A stretch of DNA of 64,000 nt from JAJPHF01 sp035293805 (GTDB lineage: Bacteria > Chloroflexota > UBA6077 > JAJPHF01), in the NCBI GenBank assembly GCA_035293805.1, contig DATGMD010000010.1, positions 1-64,000 on the forward strand, read 5' to 3'. The notes below the pieces were generated by a model. The model saw nothing but the letters and a program-made list of their open reading frames with translations, was not told the origin of the DNA and ran no database searches. The position numbers and the translations under genes were made by a program. Shown piece by piece: positions 31,925 through 41,646 of the stretch. Each line of letters begins with the position of its first letter. Positions within the stretch are counted from its first letter, which is position 1.

Positions 31925-32605
31925 CTAGGCGGAGGCTTCCTCGCCGATGGCGTCGGCCTGGAGGAAGCCCTTACGGAGAGCGTACTTCACGAGCTCGGAC
32001 CGGTGGTGCAGGTTGAGCTTCTCCATGACCCGCTGACGGTACGTATCGACCGTCTTGGGGCTCAGCACCAGGCGCTCGGCGATCTCCTGGCCCGTGTACC
32101 CCTCCGCGGTGAGGCGCAAGACCTCACGCTCGCGCGGGGTCAGCCCGTCGTAGGCCACGTCGGCACCCTCGCCTCGCTCCAGGTACTTGCCCAGCAGCAG
32201 CTTGGCTGCCGACGGGTACAGGAACACCTCGTCGCGGTGGACCACGCGGATCGCCTCGATCAGCTCGCTGTCGGCGCCGGTCTTGAGCACGTAGCCGGAG
32301 CCGCCCGCCTCGATGACCGGCAAGAGGTACTGCTCCTCGGCGTGCATGGTAAGGATGAGCACCTTCGAGGGCAGCTTCTGGGCGCGGATGGCGCGCGTGG
32401 CCTGCAAGCCGCCGCCGCCCGGCATGGCGATGTCCATGACCACCACGTCGGGGCGCAGCAAGGCGGTCTGGCGCACGGTCTCCTGGCCGTCGCCAGCCTC
32501 ACCGACGACCTCCATGTCCGGCTCGGCGCTCAACAACGCGCGCAGGCCCGCGCGCAGGACGGCGTGATCGTCGGCAAGGAGAACGCGAATGCGATCGTTG
32601 GCCAT
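31925..32605 (-). CDS. NarL/LuxR-family response regulator
   Basis: A 226-residue two-component regulator. ATG 32605 lies 19 bases after the kinase stop. The receiver domain (residues 5-120) has VLLADDHAV, phospho-acceptor Asp58 in VVVMDIAMPG, and LTMH and YVLKTG (conserved Thr and Lys). The LuxR helix-turn-helix domain runs from about 150 to 210 with LTPREREVLRLTAEGYTGQEIAERLVLSPKTVDTYRQRVMEKL in the standard order. It is paired with the neighbouring kinase. Targets are unknown; the sigma factor downstream is a candidate. Confidence 0.95.
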   Translation of the reverse strand: MANDRIRVLLADDHAVLRAGLRALLSAEPDMEVVGEAGDGQETVRQTALLRPDVVVMDIAMPGGGGLQATRAIRAQKLPSKVLILTMHAEEQYLLPVIEAGGSGYVLKTGADSELIEAIRVVHRDEVFLYPSAAKLLLGKYLERGEGADVAYDGLTPREREVLRLTAEGYTGQEIAERLVLSPKTVDTYRQRVMEKLNLHHRSELVKYALRKGFLQADAIGEEASA

Positions 32606-32624
32606 CAGTCGTCCGCCATACGGG

Positions 32625-33782
32625 TCAGCTATCGGCGGCCAGCAGGCGAGGGCTGAGCCCCGACGGCGTCGCCGGCAGCGCGGCTCCCACGGCCACCTCG
32701 CTGCTGAGGACCGACAGCTCGTCGAGGGGCACTTCGGCCCGCACCAGCGCGCCACGGTTCGGCCAGGCGCTCAGCTGCAGCCGCCCACCCACGAGCGCCA
32801 TGCGCTCCTGCATACCGAATAGCCCCAGGCCACGCTCCTTGGAGGCGAGCACGCCCTCGACGTCGAAGCCCACGCCGTCGTCCCGGATCGTCGCCACCGC
32901 CCGTCCGTTCTCCTGCGTCAGCCAGACCTCGACATGGCGGGCGTTGGCGTGACGCGCGACGTTCGTCAGAGCCTCCTGAATCACCCGGTACAGCACCAGC
33001 TCGACGTGCGGCGCCAGGCGCTGCGTAAAGCTACCGGCGCGGAAGCTCACGGCGAAGCCCAGCAACTCCGCGCACCGCTCGGTGTAGCTCTGCGCCGCGG
33101 CGACCAGGCCCAGGTCGTCGAGGGTCGTGGGCCGCAGCTCGCGCGCCATGTTCCGCACTTCCTCGAGCGCTCGCAGCGTCAGCTCCCGCAGCTCGGCCGT
33201 CGAGGTGCGCACCTGCGCCGGGTCGCCCGCCCGCTCCAGAATGCGGAGGCGCACGAGCAGCGATGTGAGCGTCTGGGCCGTCTCGTCGTGCAGCTCGCGG
33301 GCGATGCGCTTGCGCTCGGCCTCCTGAGCGTCGATCACCTGCAAGGACAGGGCCTGAAGCTGCTGACGGTCGCGCTCGAGGGTGTCGAGCATGGCGTTGA
33401 GGGTCGCCGTAAACGTCTGCAACAGCGGATCGCGGCCAGCGTCGATTGGCGCGCGCGCGCCGAGATTGCCCCGCCGGACCTCGAGCACGGTGCGCTCGAT
33501 GCCTTCGAGCGGCGAGAAGGCGGCTTTGAGCACGACGTAGTTGACGAGCAGGCTCAGCCCCGTGCCGACCAGCATGAACGAGCCGACCAGCCAGAGCGGG
33601 GACGAGCTAGGCTCCTGGCGCGCGAACTGGACGGTGAGAAACGTGCCCATGCCGGCGCCGAGCACGACTACCAGACAGTTGCCGAGCAGCACCCGGTAGA
33701 ACAGGGGCAGCGCACGCAACTGGCCGACGAACTCACGCGTCGAGCGTGGCCGCGGCGCGGCCATGGGCAGCGTTACATCCAC
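32625..33782 (-). CDS. NarX/DesK-type sensor histidine kinase
   Basis: A 385-residue membrane kinase. GTG 33782 has AGGAG seven bases upstream. Transmembrane helices lie near residues 31-53 and 63-85 with a very short outer loop (ARQEPSSSP), so it probably senses the membrane or an internal signal. A HAMP-like linker runs from 86 to 140. The HisKA_3 domain has ERKRIARELHDETAQTL with His165, and the ATPase domain has EALTNVARHANA (N-box) and IRDDGVGFD plus GLGLFGMQERM. It is co-directional with, and 19 bases from, the response regulator. Confidence 0.94.
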   Translation of the reverse strand: MDVTLPMAAPRPRSTREFVGQLRALPLFYRVLLGNCLVVVLGAGMGTFLTVQFARQEPSSSPLWLVGSFMLVGTGLSLLVNYVVLKAAFSPLEGIERTVLEVRRGNLGARAPIDAGRDPLLQTFTATLNAMLDTLERDRQQLQALSLQVIDAQEAERKRIARELHDETAQTLTSLLVRLRILERAGDPAQVRTSTAELRELTLRALEEVRNMARELRPTTLDDLGLVAAAQSYTERCAELLGFAVSFRAGSFTQRLAPHVELVLYRVIQEALTNVARHANARHVEVWLTQENGRAVATIRDDGVGFDVEGVLASKERGLGLFGMQERMALVGGRLQLSAWPNRGALVRAEVPLDELSVLSSEVAVGAALPATPSGLSPRLLAADS

Positions 33783-33887
33783 CGGTTGCTCCTGTGTTCG
33801 CCGATGAACACGGCGCCGGCCCCAGGGGGCGGCGGTTCTCGGCCTCGCCTGTATCTTAACGAATCTCGCCCGGCGAAGCGATCTGAC

Positions 33888-35192
33888 CTACCCGGTGTAG
33901 AAGTTGTGGATCATAGTGGCGGCCGAGGCGAGACGCTGGAAGAGGAAGCGGACGACCCACTGCGTGGGGCGGGTGCGCAGCCCCTCCGCGTGGCCCAATC
34001 CCTTCTCCACCATGCGGATGCCCTGACGCAGGTCGTCCAACGACGCCGTGGCGCGATTCGCGAGCGTGGCCCGAGCCACCGTGTACCAGCGCGCCGCCGC
34101 AAACGCGAGCAGGAAGTAGCGGAAGCCCTGGAACACGTCGCTGTCGTCGACCAGCGTCTTGCGCTCGATCAGGCTCTGGAGGTAGCGGGCGTAGAGGTGA
34201 GCGAGAGCCGGATCGTCCTGGGGGAAGCAGACCTTGCGCATCCGGCCCTGATCGAGGGTCGCACCGAAGCCCGCGAGCTGGAGCGGCCCGACGCCATTGG
34301 CGACGATGATCGCCAGCGTCAGCCGCGTGCCGACGCCCCGGCGGCCAACGGCGCCCGAGTCGATGGCCTGCCACTGCTGCTCCAGGCCGCCGATGAACGG
34401 CGCCAGCACGGCTCGCTGGCGCGGCGCGGACACGCTTCCCGGCGCCGCGGCGTCCCAGAGGGGCGCGTAGCCCTCCTGGTCAAGCTCATCCAGCCAGGCC
34501 GCGAAGGCCGCGTTGGGCGCGCCGAGCGCCGCGCCGTATCGCTCGGCGATCCAGTGGAGCAAGCGGTCGAGCCCCAGCAAGCGCGTTTCCAGCGGGCGCT
34601 GCGCCTGCCGCAGCGCGGCCAGCAGCGCCCGCTCCAGCGCACGGTAGTTCTGCCAGTGGAGCGGCTGCCTCGGCTGGAGCCAGAGATGCTCACCCAGCAC
34701 GCCGCTGCCGGGCAGGGCGCGGCCGGGCAGCTCCGCGCGCCGCTGCATCACCCGGTAGGCGTCGTCGACGGCGGCCGGGTGCTGGACGAGGAGCGCGCCC
34801 TCGTGGGCCAGCACCGCGCTGCAGGCGAAGTCCAGGGTGGCGGTGGCGCCATCGGGCGTGCGCGCGAAGTGGAACGGGTACTGCTGGCAAGGGCTCGGCT
34901 TGGCCGCCATGCCCTGCACCTTGTGAATCAGGCACAGGCCATCCGGCTCCAGGAAGGCGCAGGCCCCGTCGATCTGTGCCAGACGCACGACCGGCAGGGT
35001 GCTGCGCCCGGGCAGCGCCTGTTCCACGAACAACGACCGGCCGGCGAGTCGCGGGCTGTCGGCCGCCCAGTCGTAGTTGGCGAGGCGGTCGTACTCCTCC
35101 GGCGTGAGGTAAACGAACCAGCCGTGGCAGCAGCCAGCGCACCGCTGGCAAGTGAAGCGGGCGTCGGGAGCCAGCTGGTAGGGCCGCGCCAC
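33888..35192 (-). CDS. YkgJ-type cysteine-cluster protein
   Basis: A 434-residue protein with a metal-chelating Cys cluster at the N-terminus. GTG 35192 lies 10 bases after the glpX stop; its ribosome site is weak. The motif is FTCQRCAGCCHGWF (Cys15, 18, 21 and 22), then GACAFLEPDGLCLIH and SPCQQYPF, the classic YkgJ/FliB arrangement thought to bind zinc or an iron-sulfur centre. The remaining 300 residues are mostly helical with no recognised domain. FliB is a flagellin lysine methylase, but no flagellar gene is here. Function unknown. Confidence 0.82.
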   Translation of the reverse strand: MARPYQLAPDARFTCQRCAGCCHGWFVYLTPEEYDRLANYDWAADSPRLAGRSLFVEQALPGRSTLPVVRLAQIDGACAFLEPDGLCLIHKVQGMAAKPSPCQQYPFHFARTPDGATATLDFACSAVLAHEGALLVQHPAAVDDAYRVMQRRAELPGRALPGSGVLGEHLWLQPRQPLHWQNYRALERALLAALRQAQRPLETRLLGLDRLLHWIAERYGAALGAPNAAFAAWLDELDQEGYAPLWDAAAPGSVSAPRQRAVLAPFIGGLEQQWQAIDSGAVGRRGVGTRLTLAIIVANGVGPLQLAGFGATLDQGRMRKVCFPQDDPALAHLYARYLQSLIERKTLVDDSDVFQGFRYFLLAFAAARWYTVARATLANRATASLDDLRQGIRMVEKGLGHAEGLRTRPTQWVVRFLFQRLASAATMIHNFYTG

Positions 35193-35202
35193 GCCGTCGA
35201 TC

Positions 35203-36213
35203 TTAGAGGCCCGTGTACCTGGCGACCTTGTCGAAATGGTGCTCGGACTCGATGCGCCGAATCGTGCCCGAGCGGGAGCGCATGACGAGCGTCTCCGTGC
35301 GGGCGCCACGGGCGAAGAACCGCACGCCGTTCACTAGCTCGCCGTGCGTCACCCCCGTGAGCGCCACGCAGACGTCGTCGTCCCGCACGAGGTCCTCCGT
35401 GCGCAGCACGCGGTCGAGGTCCAGCCCGTGCGCCCGCGCCTGCGCCGCCTCCTGCTCGTTGCGAGGGTAGAGCCGACACTGGATCTCGCCGCCCAGGCAC
35501 GTCATCGCGGCCGCGGCGATCACCGCCTCTGGCGAGCCGCCGACCCCCATCAGCATGTCGACGCCGGTGTAGTCTTCCATGGCCGCCATGATCGCGCCGG
35601 CCACGTCCCCGTCGCTGATCATCATGATCCGCGCCCCCGTCGCCCGGATCTCCTGAATCAGCTCGGCGTGCCGGGGTCGGTCGAGCACGACGACCGTGAG
35701 ATCGTCCGCCTCGCACTTCCGCGCCTTGGCCAGCTCCCGCACGTTCGTCGCGACCGACTGCTCCAGCGAGACGACGCCGCGGCCGATCGCGCCGACGGCC
35801 AGCTTGTCCATGTAGACGATGCCGGGCGGGTTGAACATGGAGCCGCTGCGGGCGATCGCGACCACGGACAACGCGTTGGGCAGCCCCTTGGAGGTCAGCG
35901 TCGTCCCGTCGATCGGGTCCACCGCCACGTCCACGCCCGGGGGGTTGCCGTTGCCCACGCGCTCGCCGATGTACAGCATCGGCGCCTCGTCCTTCTCGCC
36001 CTCGCCGATGACCACCACGCCGTCCATGTCGACGTTGTTCAGCGTCATCCGCATCGCGGTCACCGCCGCCTGGTCGGCCGCGTTCTTATCGCCGCGTCCC
36101 ATCCAGCGCGCGGCCGCCAGCGCTGCCGCCTCCGTCACGCGGGCCAGCTCGAACGCCAGGTTGCGGTCCAGGGTCGGGCGAAACCCGCCCAGAGTGGTAT
36201 CGGCTGCCGCCAT
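35203..36213 (-). CDS. glpX: Fructose-1,6-bisphosphatase class II
   Basis: A 336-residue gluconeogenic phosphatase. I chose ATG 36213, with AGGAG upstream on the minus strand. The GlpX signatures are present: RNLAFELARVTEAAALAAARWMGRGDKNAADQAAV in the usual order, VVIGEGEKDEAPMLYIGE near 75, VDVAVDPIDGTTLTSKG near 105 and MGVGGSPEAVIAAAA near 205. These carry the metal-binding Asp and Glu and the substrate glycines. Family length is normal. In some lineages this enzyme also accepts sedoheptulose bisphosphate. Confidence 0.95.
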   Translation of the reverse strand: MAAADTTLGGFRPTLDRNLAFELARVTEAAALAAARWMGRGDKNAADQAAVTAMRMTLNNVDMDGVVVIGEGEKDEAPMLYIGERVGNGNPPGVDVAVDPIDGTTLTSKGLPNALSVVAIARSGSMFNPPGIVYMDKLAVGAIGRGVVSLEQSVATNVRELAKARKCEADDLTVVVLDRPRHAELIQEIRATGARIMMISDGDVAGAIMAAMEDYTGVDMLMGVGGSPEAVIAAAAMTCLGGEIQCRLYPRNEQEAAQARAHGLDLDRVLRTEDLVRDDDVCVALTGVTHGELVNGVRFFARGARTETLVMRSRSGTIRRIESEHHFDKVARYTGL

Positions 36214-36390
36214 CGCGTTGCTCCTCTCTCCCCCGCGCCGCCCAGCGGGCTCCGCGGCTGACGTTGCTCTCATCCTAGCACAGCGCCCGGCGCGGCGCCG
36301 GGCGCAACGCCGGCGGCTCGGGGAAGAGGATGTTAAACTAGTGCTAAAGACGCTGCGGCGCGGCTCAGGAAGAGCGATACGGAACGGACA

Positions 36391-36418
36391 TCGTCACAGG
36401 CGAGGCCTGTGCTATACT
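36391..36418 (+). promoter_or_regulatory. Putative promoter of the atp operon
   Basis: TCGTCA (36391-36396) and TATACT (36413-36418) are 16 bases apart. A TGC before TATACT makes an extended -10. The first atp gene starts 32 bases downstream. Confidence 0.55.
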
Positions 36419-36449
36419 GGCGCGAGTTTGCGGCAGGAGCGAGCGCCCC

Positions 36450-36698
36450 ATGCGCGAACTCACCATCTGGCAGGCCGTTGCCATCTCCACCCAGTTCGGC
36501 TTCCTGTTGGCTGCGTCTGTCCTAATCGGACTGGGCCTGGGCTTACTGGTCGATCGCTGGACGCACGTCGGGGTCATCGCCTATCTGGTGGGCGCTTTGC
36601 TGGGCATGGCCTCGGGCGTGGCGAGCGTGGTCAAGCTGGTGAACACGTTTCTCAGGAAGAAGCCGGCCGACGAGGCGCCGGGCGGCGAACCGAAGTAG
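36450..36698 (+). CDS. atpZ: AtpZ/AtpI-like small membrane protein
   Basis: An 82-residue protein with two transmembrane helices (FGFLLAASVLIGLGLGLLVD and GVIAYLVGALLGMASGVASVV). It matches the small AtpZ/AtpI family encoded at the head of many atp operons, thought to help c-ring assembly or magnesium uptake. The C-terminus is charged. It lies directly before atpB with a 15 base gap. Confidence 0.85.
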   Translation: MRELTIWQAVAISTQFGFLLAASVLIGLGLGLLVDRWTHVGVIAYLVGALLGMASGVASVVKLVNTFLRKKPADEAPGGEPK

Positions 36699-36713
36699 CA
36701 GGGGCACCCGAGC

Positions 36714-37505
36714 ATGGAGAACTTCCATCCGCCGTCGCTGCTGGCGGACGTCATCTTTTGCCTGGGCGGCCATGCCGAAGCCCACGGCGAGGAGGTGGCC
36801 TGCGCCAGCGGCCTGCCGGTCACGAACACGATCCTCGCCTCGTGGCTGGCCATCATCGTCGTGATTGCGATCAGCCTGCTCGCCACCCGTCGCATGGCGC
36901 TGATACCCGGCGGGCTGCAGAACTTCGCGGAAATGGCCATCGAAGCGCTGCTGACGCCCTGCGAGCAGTTCGCGGGGGCGCGCGGCCGCTCGTTCCTGCC
37001 GCTGGTCGGGGCGCTGTTCTTCTTCATCATGACCGCCAACTGGATGGGGATTCTGCCGTTCTACGCGGAGAACGACTGGCTGCACGAGGTGCCGTGGACG
37101 GCGAGCCACGGCCCGCCCCTGCGCTCGGCCAACAGCGACCTGAACGCGACGGCGGCGATGGCGGCCATCGTGTTCATCTGGGTGCAGTTCATGATGATCC
37201 GCACCAACGGGCTGTTCGGCTGGATCAAGCACCTGACGTGGGGGCCGCCGCCGGTCCTGGAGCTGATCTCGGAGATCGCGCGGCCGGTCTCGCTGGCCTT
37301 GCGTCTGTTCGGCAACATCTTCGCGGGCGAGGTGCTGCTGCTGGTCATGAGCAGCCTGATCCCGCCCGGCGTCCCGTTCCTGTTCATGGCGTTCGAGCTG
37401 TTCGTCGGGGTCGTCCAGGCGCTGATCTTCGCGATTCTGACGCTCGCGTTCCTGTCCCTGGCGACGACGGCGCACGGCGGGGAAGAGCACGGCGCCGCTC
37501 ACTAG
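36714..37505 (+). CDS. atpB: F1Fo ATP synthase subunit a
   Basis: A 263-residue stator membrane subunit that forms the proton half-channels. Signatures are LPLVGALFFFIMTANWMGILP near residue 95 and SEIARPVSLALRLFGNIFAGEVLL near 186-205. The essential arginine is Arg197 in LRLFGN. A Gly/His-rich stretch (LGGHAEAHGEE) sits in the N-terminal outer segment and a GGEEHGAAH tail closes the protein. Confidence 0.95.
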   Translation: MENFHPPSLLADVIFCLGGHAEAHGEEVACASGLPVTNTILASWLAIIVVIAISLLATRRMALIPGGLQNFAEMAIEALLTPCEQFAGARGRSFLPLVGALFFFIMTANWMGILPFYAENDWLHEVPWTASHGPPLRSANSDLNATAAMAAIVFIWVQFMMIRTNGLFGWIKHLTWGPPPVLELISEIARPVSLALRLFGNIFAGEVLLLVMSSLIPPGVPFLFMAFELFVGVVQALIFAILTLAFLSLATTAHGGEEHGAAH

Positions 37506-37611
37506 CCGCATTCGTTCGCGCACGTGGCGAGTCTGGCGCAGCCGGGCTCGCCATACGAATAGGTCCAGGTGACGACGATCGACCCGCGGACCAAGAGGGA
37601 GGAAACGGACC

Positions 37612-37884
37612 ATGGACATCGCAACGCTCGCATCGGTGGCGCAGCAGCAGGCGGGCACGGCTGCCTCGTTCACGCCGCTCGCCGCGGGCCTCGCCATCGG
37701 CCTGGGCGCCATCGGCCCCGGCATCGGCGTCGGCCTGGGCGTGGCCAAGGCGATGGAGGCCATCGGGCGCAACCCGGAGGCGACGGGCACGCTGTTCCTG
37801 CCCATGATCATCGGCCTCGCGTTCGCCGAAGCCATCGCGATCTACTCGCTGATCATCGCGTTCCTGCTGTTCGGCCGGGTCTAG
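37612..37884 (+). CDS. atpE: F1Fo ATP synthase subunit c
   Basis: A 90-residue hairpin subunit of the rotor ring. Helix 1 is LAAGLAIGLGAIGPGIGVGLGVA with the GxGxGxG packing motif; the loop is IGRNPE. Helix 2 carries proton-binding Glu73 in IGLAFAEAIAIYSLI. The Gln/Thr pattern of sodium-binding rings is not seen, so it most likely uses protons. It is preceded by a 106 base gap after atpB and followed by a G-run/C-run structure. Confidence 0.95.
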   Translation: MDIATLASVAQQQAGTAASFTPLAAGLAIGLGAIGPGIGVGLGVAKAMEAIGRNPEATGTLFLPMIIGLAFAEAIAIYSLIIAFLLFGRV

Positions 37885-37886
37885 GA

Positions 37887-37970
37887 GAGGGGTTAGGGAG
37901 CCGGGGTAGGGGATAGGGGGTAGGCACCCGCCTTCCGTCCCCGATTCCCCGTCCCCCGTCCCCCATCCCC
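37887..37970 (+). promoter_or_regulatory. G-run/C-run structure between atpE and atpF
   Basis: Five G-runs of three to five (37889-37924, with TTA, AGCC, TA and ATA linkers) are followed by C-runs separated by GATT, GT, GT and AT (37937-37970). The RNA could fold into one imperfect long hairpin, or the G-runs could form a quadruplex. It sits exactly after the high-copy c subunit gene. Role is inferred. Confidence 0.6.
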
Positions 37971-37980
37971 TGGAGGAAGC

Positions 37981-38490
37981 ATGTCGGCTTTCGCGACACT
38001 TGGCCTGAACTGGCCTAGTTTCATCTGGCACCTGATCAACTTCGGCATCCTGTTCTTCGTCCTGTGGCGGTTCCTCTTCCCGCCCGTGCTGAAGATGCTG
38101 GACGCTCGCCAGGCGCGCATCCGGGAGAGCATGGAGCGGGCCGAGTCCCTGCGGGAGGAGTCGACACGCGCCGCGGAGGCGGTGAAGGCCCAGCTCGACG
38201 AGGCGCGCCGCGAAGGCCAGAACATCATCAACAACGCCAACCAGATCGCCGAGCGCATCCGGGCCGAACGGCAGCAGCAGGCGCAGGCGGAGTACGAGAC
38301 GATCTTGAAGCGCGCGCAGGAGGACGCCGCCCGGGAGCGCGAGCAGGCGTTCGCCGAGCTGCGCCAGCAGGTGGCCGACCTGGCCGTGATGGCGGCCGAG
38401 CGGATCATCCATCGCCAGCTCGATCCGGCGACGCAGCGTCAGCTCGTCAACGACTTCCTGGCCGAGGCCGGCGACGGACGGAGCCGCTAG
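37981..38490 (+). CDS. atpF: F1Fo ATP synthase subunit b
   Basis: A 169-residue peripheral-stalk subunit. The N-terminal membrane helix is FIWHLINFGILFFVLWRFLF near residue 14-34, with PPVLKMLDARQARI after it. The rest is a long charged coiled coil (Ala/Glu/Arg/Gln-rich) ending with MAAERIIHRQLDPATQRQLVNDF, the delta-contact region. TGGAGGAAGC precedes the ATG. It touches the next gene. Confidence 0.94.
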   Translation: MSAFATLGLNWPSFIWHLINFGILFFVLWRFLFPPVLKMLDARQARIRESMERAESLREESTRAAEAVKAQLDEARREGQNIINNANQIAERIRAERQQQAQAEYETILKRAQEDAAREREQAFAELRQQVADLAVMAAERIIHRQLDPATQRQLVNDFLAEAGDGRSR

Positions 38491-39032
38491 TGGCCATGAT
38501 TCGCTCCGCGGCCCGGCGCTACGCCGACGCCGTGTTCGACCTGGCGAAGCAGGAGAACAGCTACGACGCGTGGTCGACGGACCTCGACCGGCTGGCCGCG
38601 CTGTTGGAGGTGCCGGTGGCGGCGCGCGCGCTGACGAGCCCGGTCGTGTCGCCGGCGCAGAAGATGCGGGTGATCGAGGCCGAGGTGCCGAACCTGATGC
38701 CGCACACGCGGAACCTGCTGCAGCTGCTGCTGCACCGCGATCGCCTGGGGCTGCTCCCGGATATCGCGGCGGCGTTTCACGAGCGGCTGAACCGCGAGCG
38801 CGGCATCGTGACAGCGCAGGTCACCACGGCCGAGCCGCTCGACGCGGCCGCGCAGGCCGCCCTGGTCGCCAAGCTGAGCGCGTACGTGGGCAAGCAGGTC
38901 CGCCTCGAGACGAGCGTTGATCCGAGCATCATCGGCGGCGTGGTGGCCCGCATCGGCGACCAGCTGATCGACGGCAGCGTGCGCGGGCGACTGGAAACGC
39001 TGCGCCGCCGCCTGGCCGCGGGCGCGGCGTAG
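38490..39032 (+). CDS. atpH: F1Fo ATP synthase subunit delta
   Basis: A 180-residue stalk subunit joining b to F1. I chose GTG 38490, which overlaps the atpF stop (TAGTG) and has GGAG at the right distance; ATG 38496 is the alternative. The protein opens IRSAARRYADAVFDLA, a family signature. LLQLLLHRDRLGLLPDIAAAFHERLNRERGIVTAQVTTAEPL lies near 75-120. The C-terminal DPSIIGGVVARIGDQLIDGSVRGRLETLRRRL is classic OSCP. Confidence 0.93.
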   Translation: MAMIRSAARRYADAVFDLAKQENSYDAWSTDLDRLAALLEVPVAARALTSPVVSPAQKMRVIEAEVPNLMPHTRNLLQLLLHRDRLGLLPDIAAAFHERLNRERGIVTAQVTTAEPLDAAAQAALVAKLSAYVGKQVRLETSVDPSIIGGVVARIGDQLIDGSVRGRLETLRRRLAAGAA

Positions 39033-39169
39033 CAGGCCACGTCGGCCGCCCGCGCGAACCAAGGATGCGGCGGTGAAACCCTACGTTATGACAGGTTAAA
39101 ATTCGAAGGGCGCCCCAGCGGTCGGGCTGCTCCCCACGAGGACGACGACGTCCCGGAAAGGAAACGATT

Positions 39170-40681
<1,512 letters not shown>

Positions 40682-40694
40682 GCGGTAGGACACT

Positions 40695-41567
40695 ATGGCG
40701 AGCTTGCGGGACATCCGCCGGCGTATCCGCAGCACCCGCAACATGGCGCAGATCACCAAGGCTATGGAGCTGGTGGCTGCCTCGCGCATGCGGCGTGCTC
40801 AGGCGAACGTCATCGCGGCGCGGCCGTATTCGACGGCAATACGCACGCTGATCACGCAGCTCGGCGCCGCGCGGCGCGACGGCGAGGCGCTGCACCCGCT
40901 GCTGCAGCAGCGCCCCGTCCAAAGCGTCGGGCTCGTCATGCTGACCAGCGATCGCGGGCTGGCCGGCGCCCTGAACACGAACGTCATCCGGGCGGGCACG
41001 GAGTTCCTGTTGCGGCAGGAGCACCCGGTGCGGCTGGTGACGGTCGGGCGCAAGGGCCAGGACTTCATGACGCGGCGGGGCCGCGAGCTGCGCGCGACGT
41101 TCACGCAGCTCGGCGACCGCCCGGACTACATGGCCATCACGCCGATCGCGCGGGTCATCATGGACGATTACGCGCGCGGCGAGATCGACGCCGCGTACGT
41201 CGTCTATCCGCGCTTCGTCTCGACGCTGAGTCAGCGACCGCAGCTCGACCAGCTGCTGCCCATCGCGGCGCCCGCCGGCGAGGAGCCCGCCGGGCCGGCG
41301 GTCGACTACATCTTCGAGCCGAACCCGCGCGCCATCCTGGACGCGCTGCTGCCGCGCTACGTCGAGGTACAGATCTATCAGGCGGTGCTGGAGACCATCG
41401 CCAGCGAGCAGAGCGCCCGCATGGTGGCGATGCGCAGCGCCAACGACAACGCCACCGAACTCATCAACTCGCTGACGCTGACCTACAACCAGGCGCGTCA
41501 GGCCGTCATTACGCGCGAGGTTCTGGAGATCGCCAGCGCCGCGGAGGCGATGGCACAAGGCGAATAG
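40695..41567 (+). CDS. atpG: F1 ATP synthase subunit gamma
   Basis: A 290-residue central shaft. The N-terminal helix ASLRDIRRRIRSTRNMAQITKAMELVAASRMRRAQ and the C-terminal helix RSANDNATELINSLTLTYNQARQAVITREVLEIASAAEAM form the coiled coil that turns inside the alpha/beta ring (both quoted here only as landmarks in order). VMLTSDRGLAGALN lies near residue 80. The gap after atpA is 13 bases. A hairpin (41574-41622) follows the stop. Confidence 0.95.
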   Translation: MASLRDIRRRIRSTRNMAQITKAMELVAASRMRRAQANVIAARPYSTAIRTLITQLGAARRDGEALHPLLQQRPVQSVGLVMLTSDRGLAGALNTNVIRAGTEFLLRQEHPVRLVTVGRKGQDFMTRRGRELRATFTQLGDRPDYMAITPIARVIMDDYARGEIDAAYVVYPRFVSTLSQRPQLDQLLPIAAPAGEEPAGPAVDYIFEPNPRAILDALLPRYVEVQIYQAVLETIASEQSARMVAMRSANDNATELINSLTLTYNQARQAVITREVLEIASAAEAMAQGE

Positions 41568-41573
41568 CACCCC

Positions 41574-41622
41574 GGGGACGGGATCCGGCGGGCCACTCGG
41601 CGCTGCCGGCCCGTTGGTCCCC
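41574..41622 (+). promoter_or_regulatory. Hairpin between atpG and atpD
   Basis: An imperfect stem formed by GGGGACGGGATCCGGCGGGCC-type and GGCCCGTTGGTCCCC-type halves around ACTCGGCGCTGCC, directly before the atpD ribosome site AAGGAGG. Could affect relative expression. Confidence 0.4.
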
Positions 41623-41646
41623 GTTCCCAGCCGCAAGGAGGCTTAC

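Noticed and set aside
32934..35285. Plus-strand open frame of 783 codons
   Set aside because: Antisense to the histidine kinase and Cys-cluster genes, with shadow composition.
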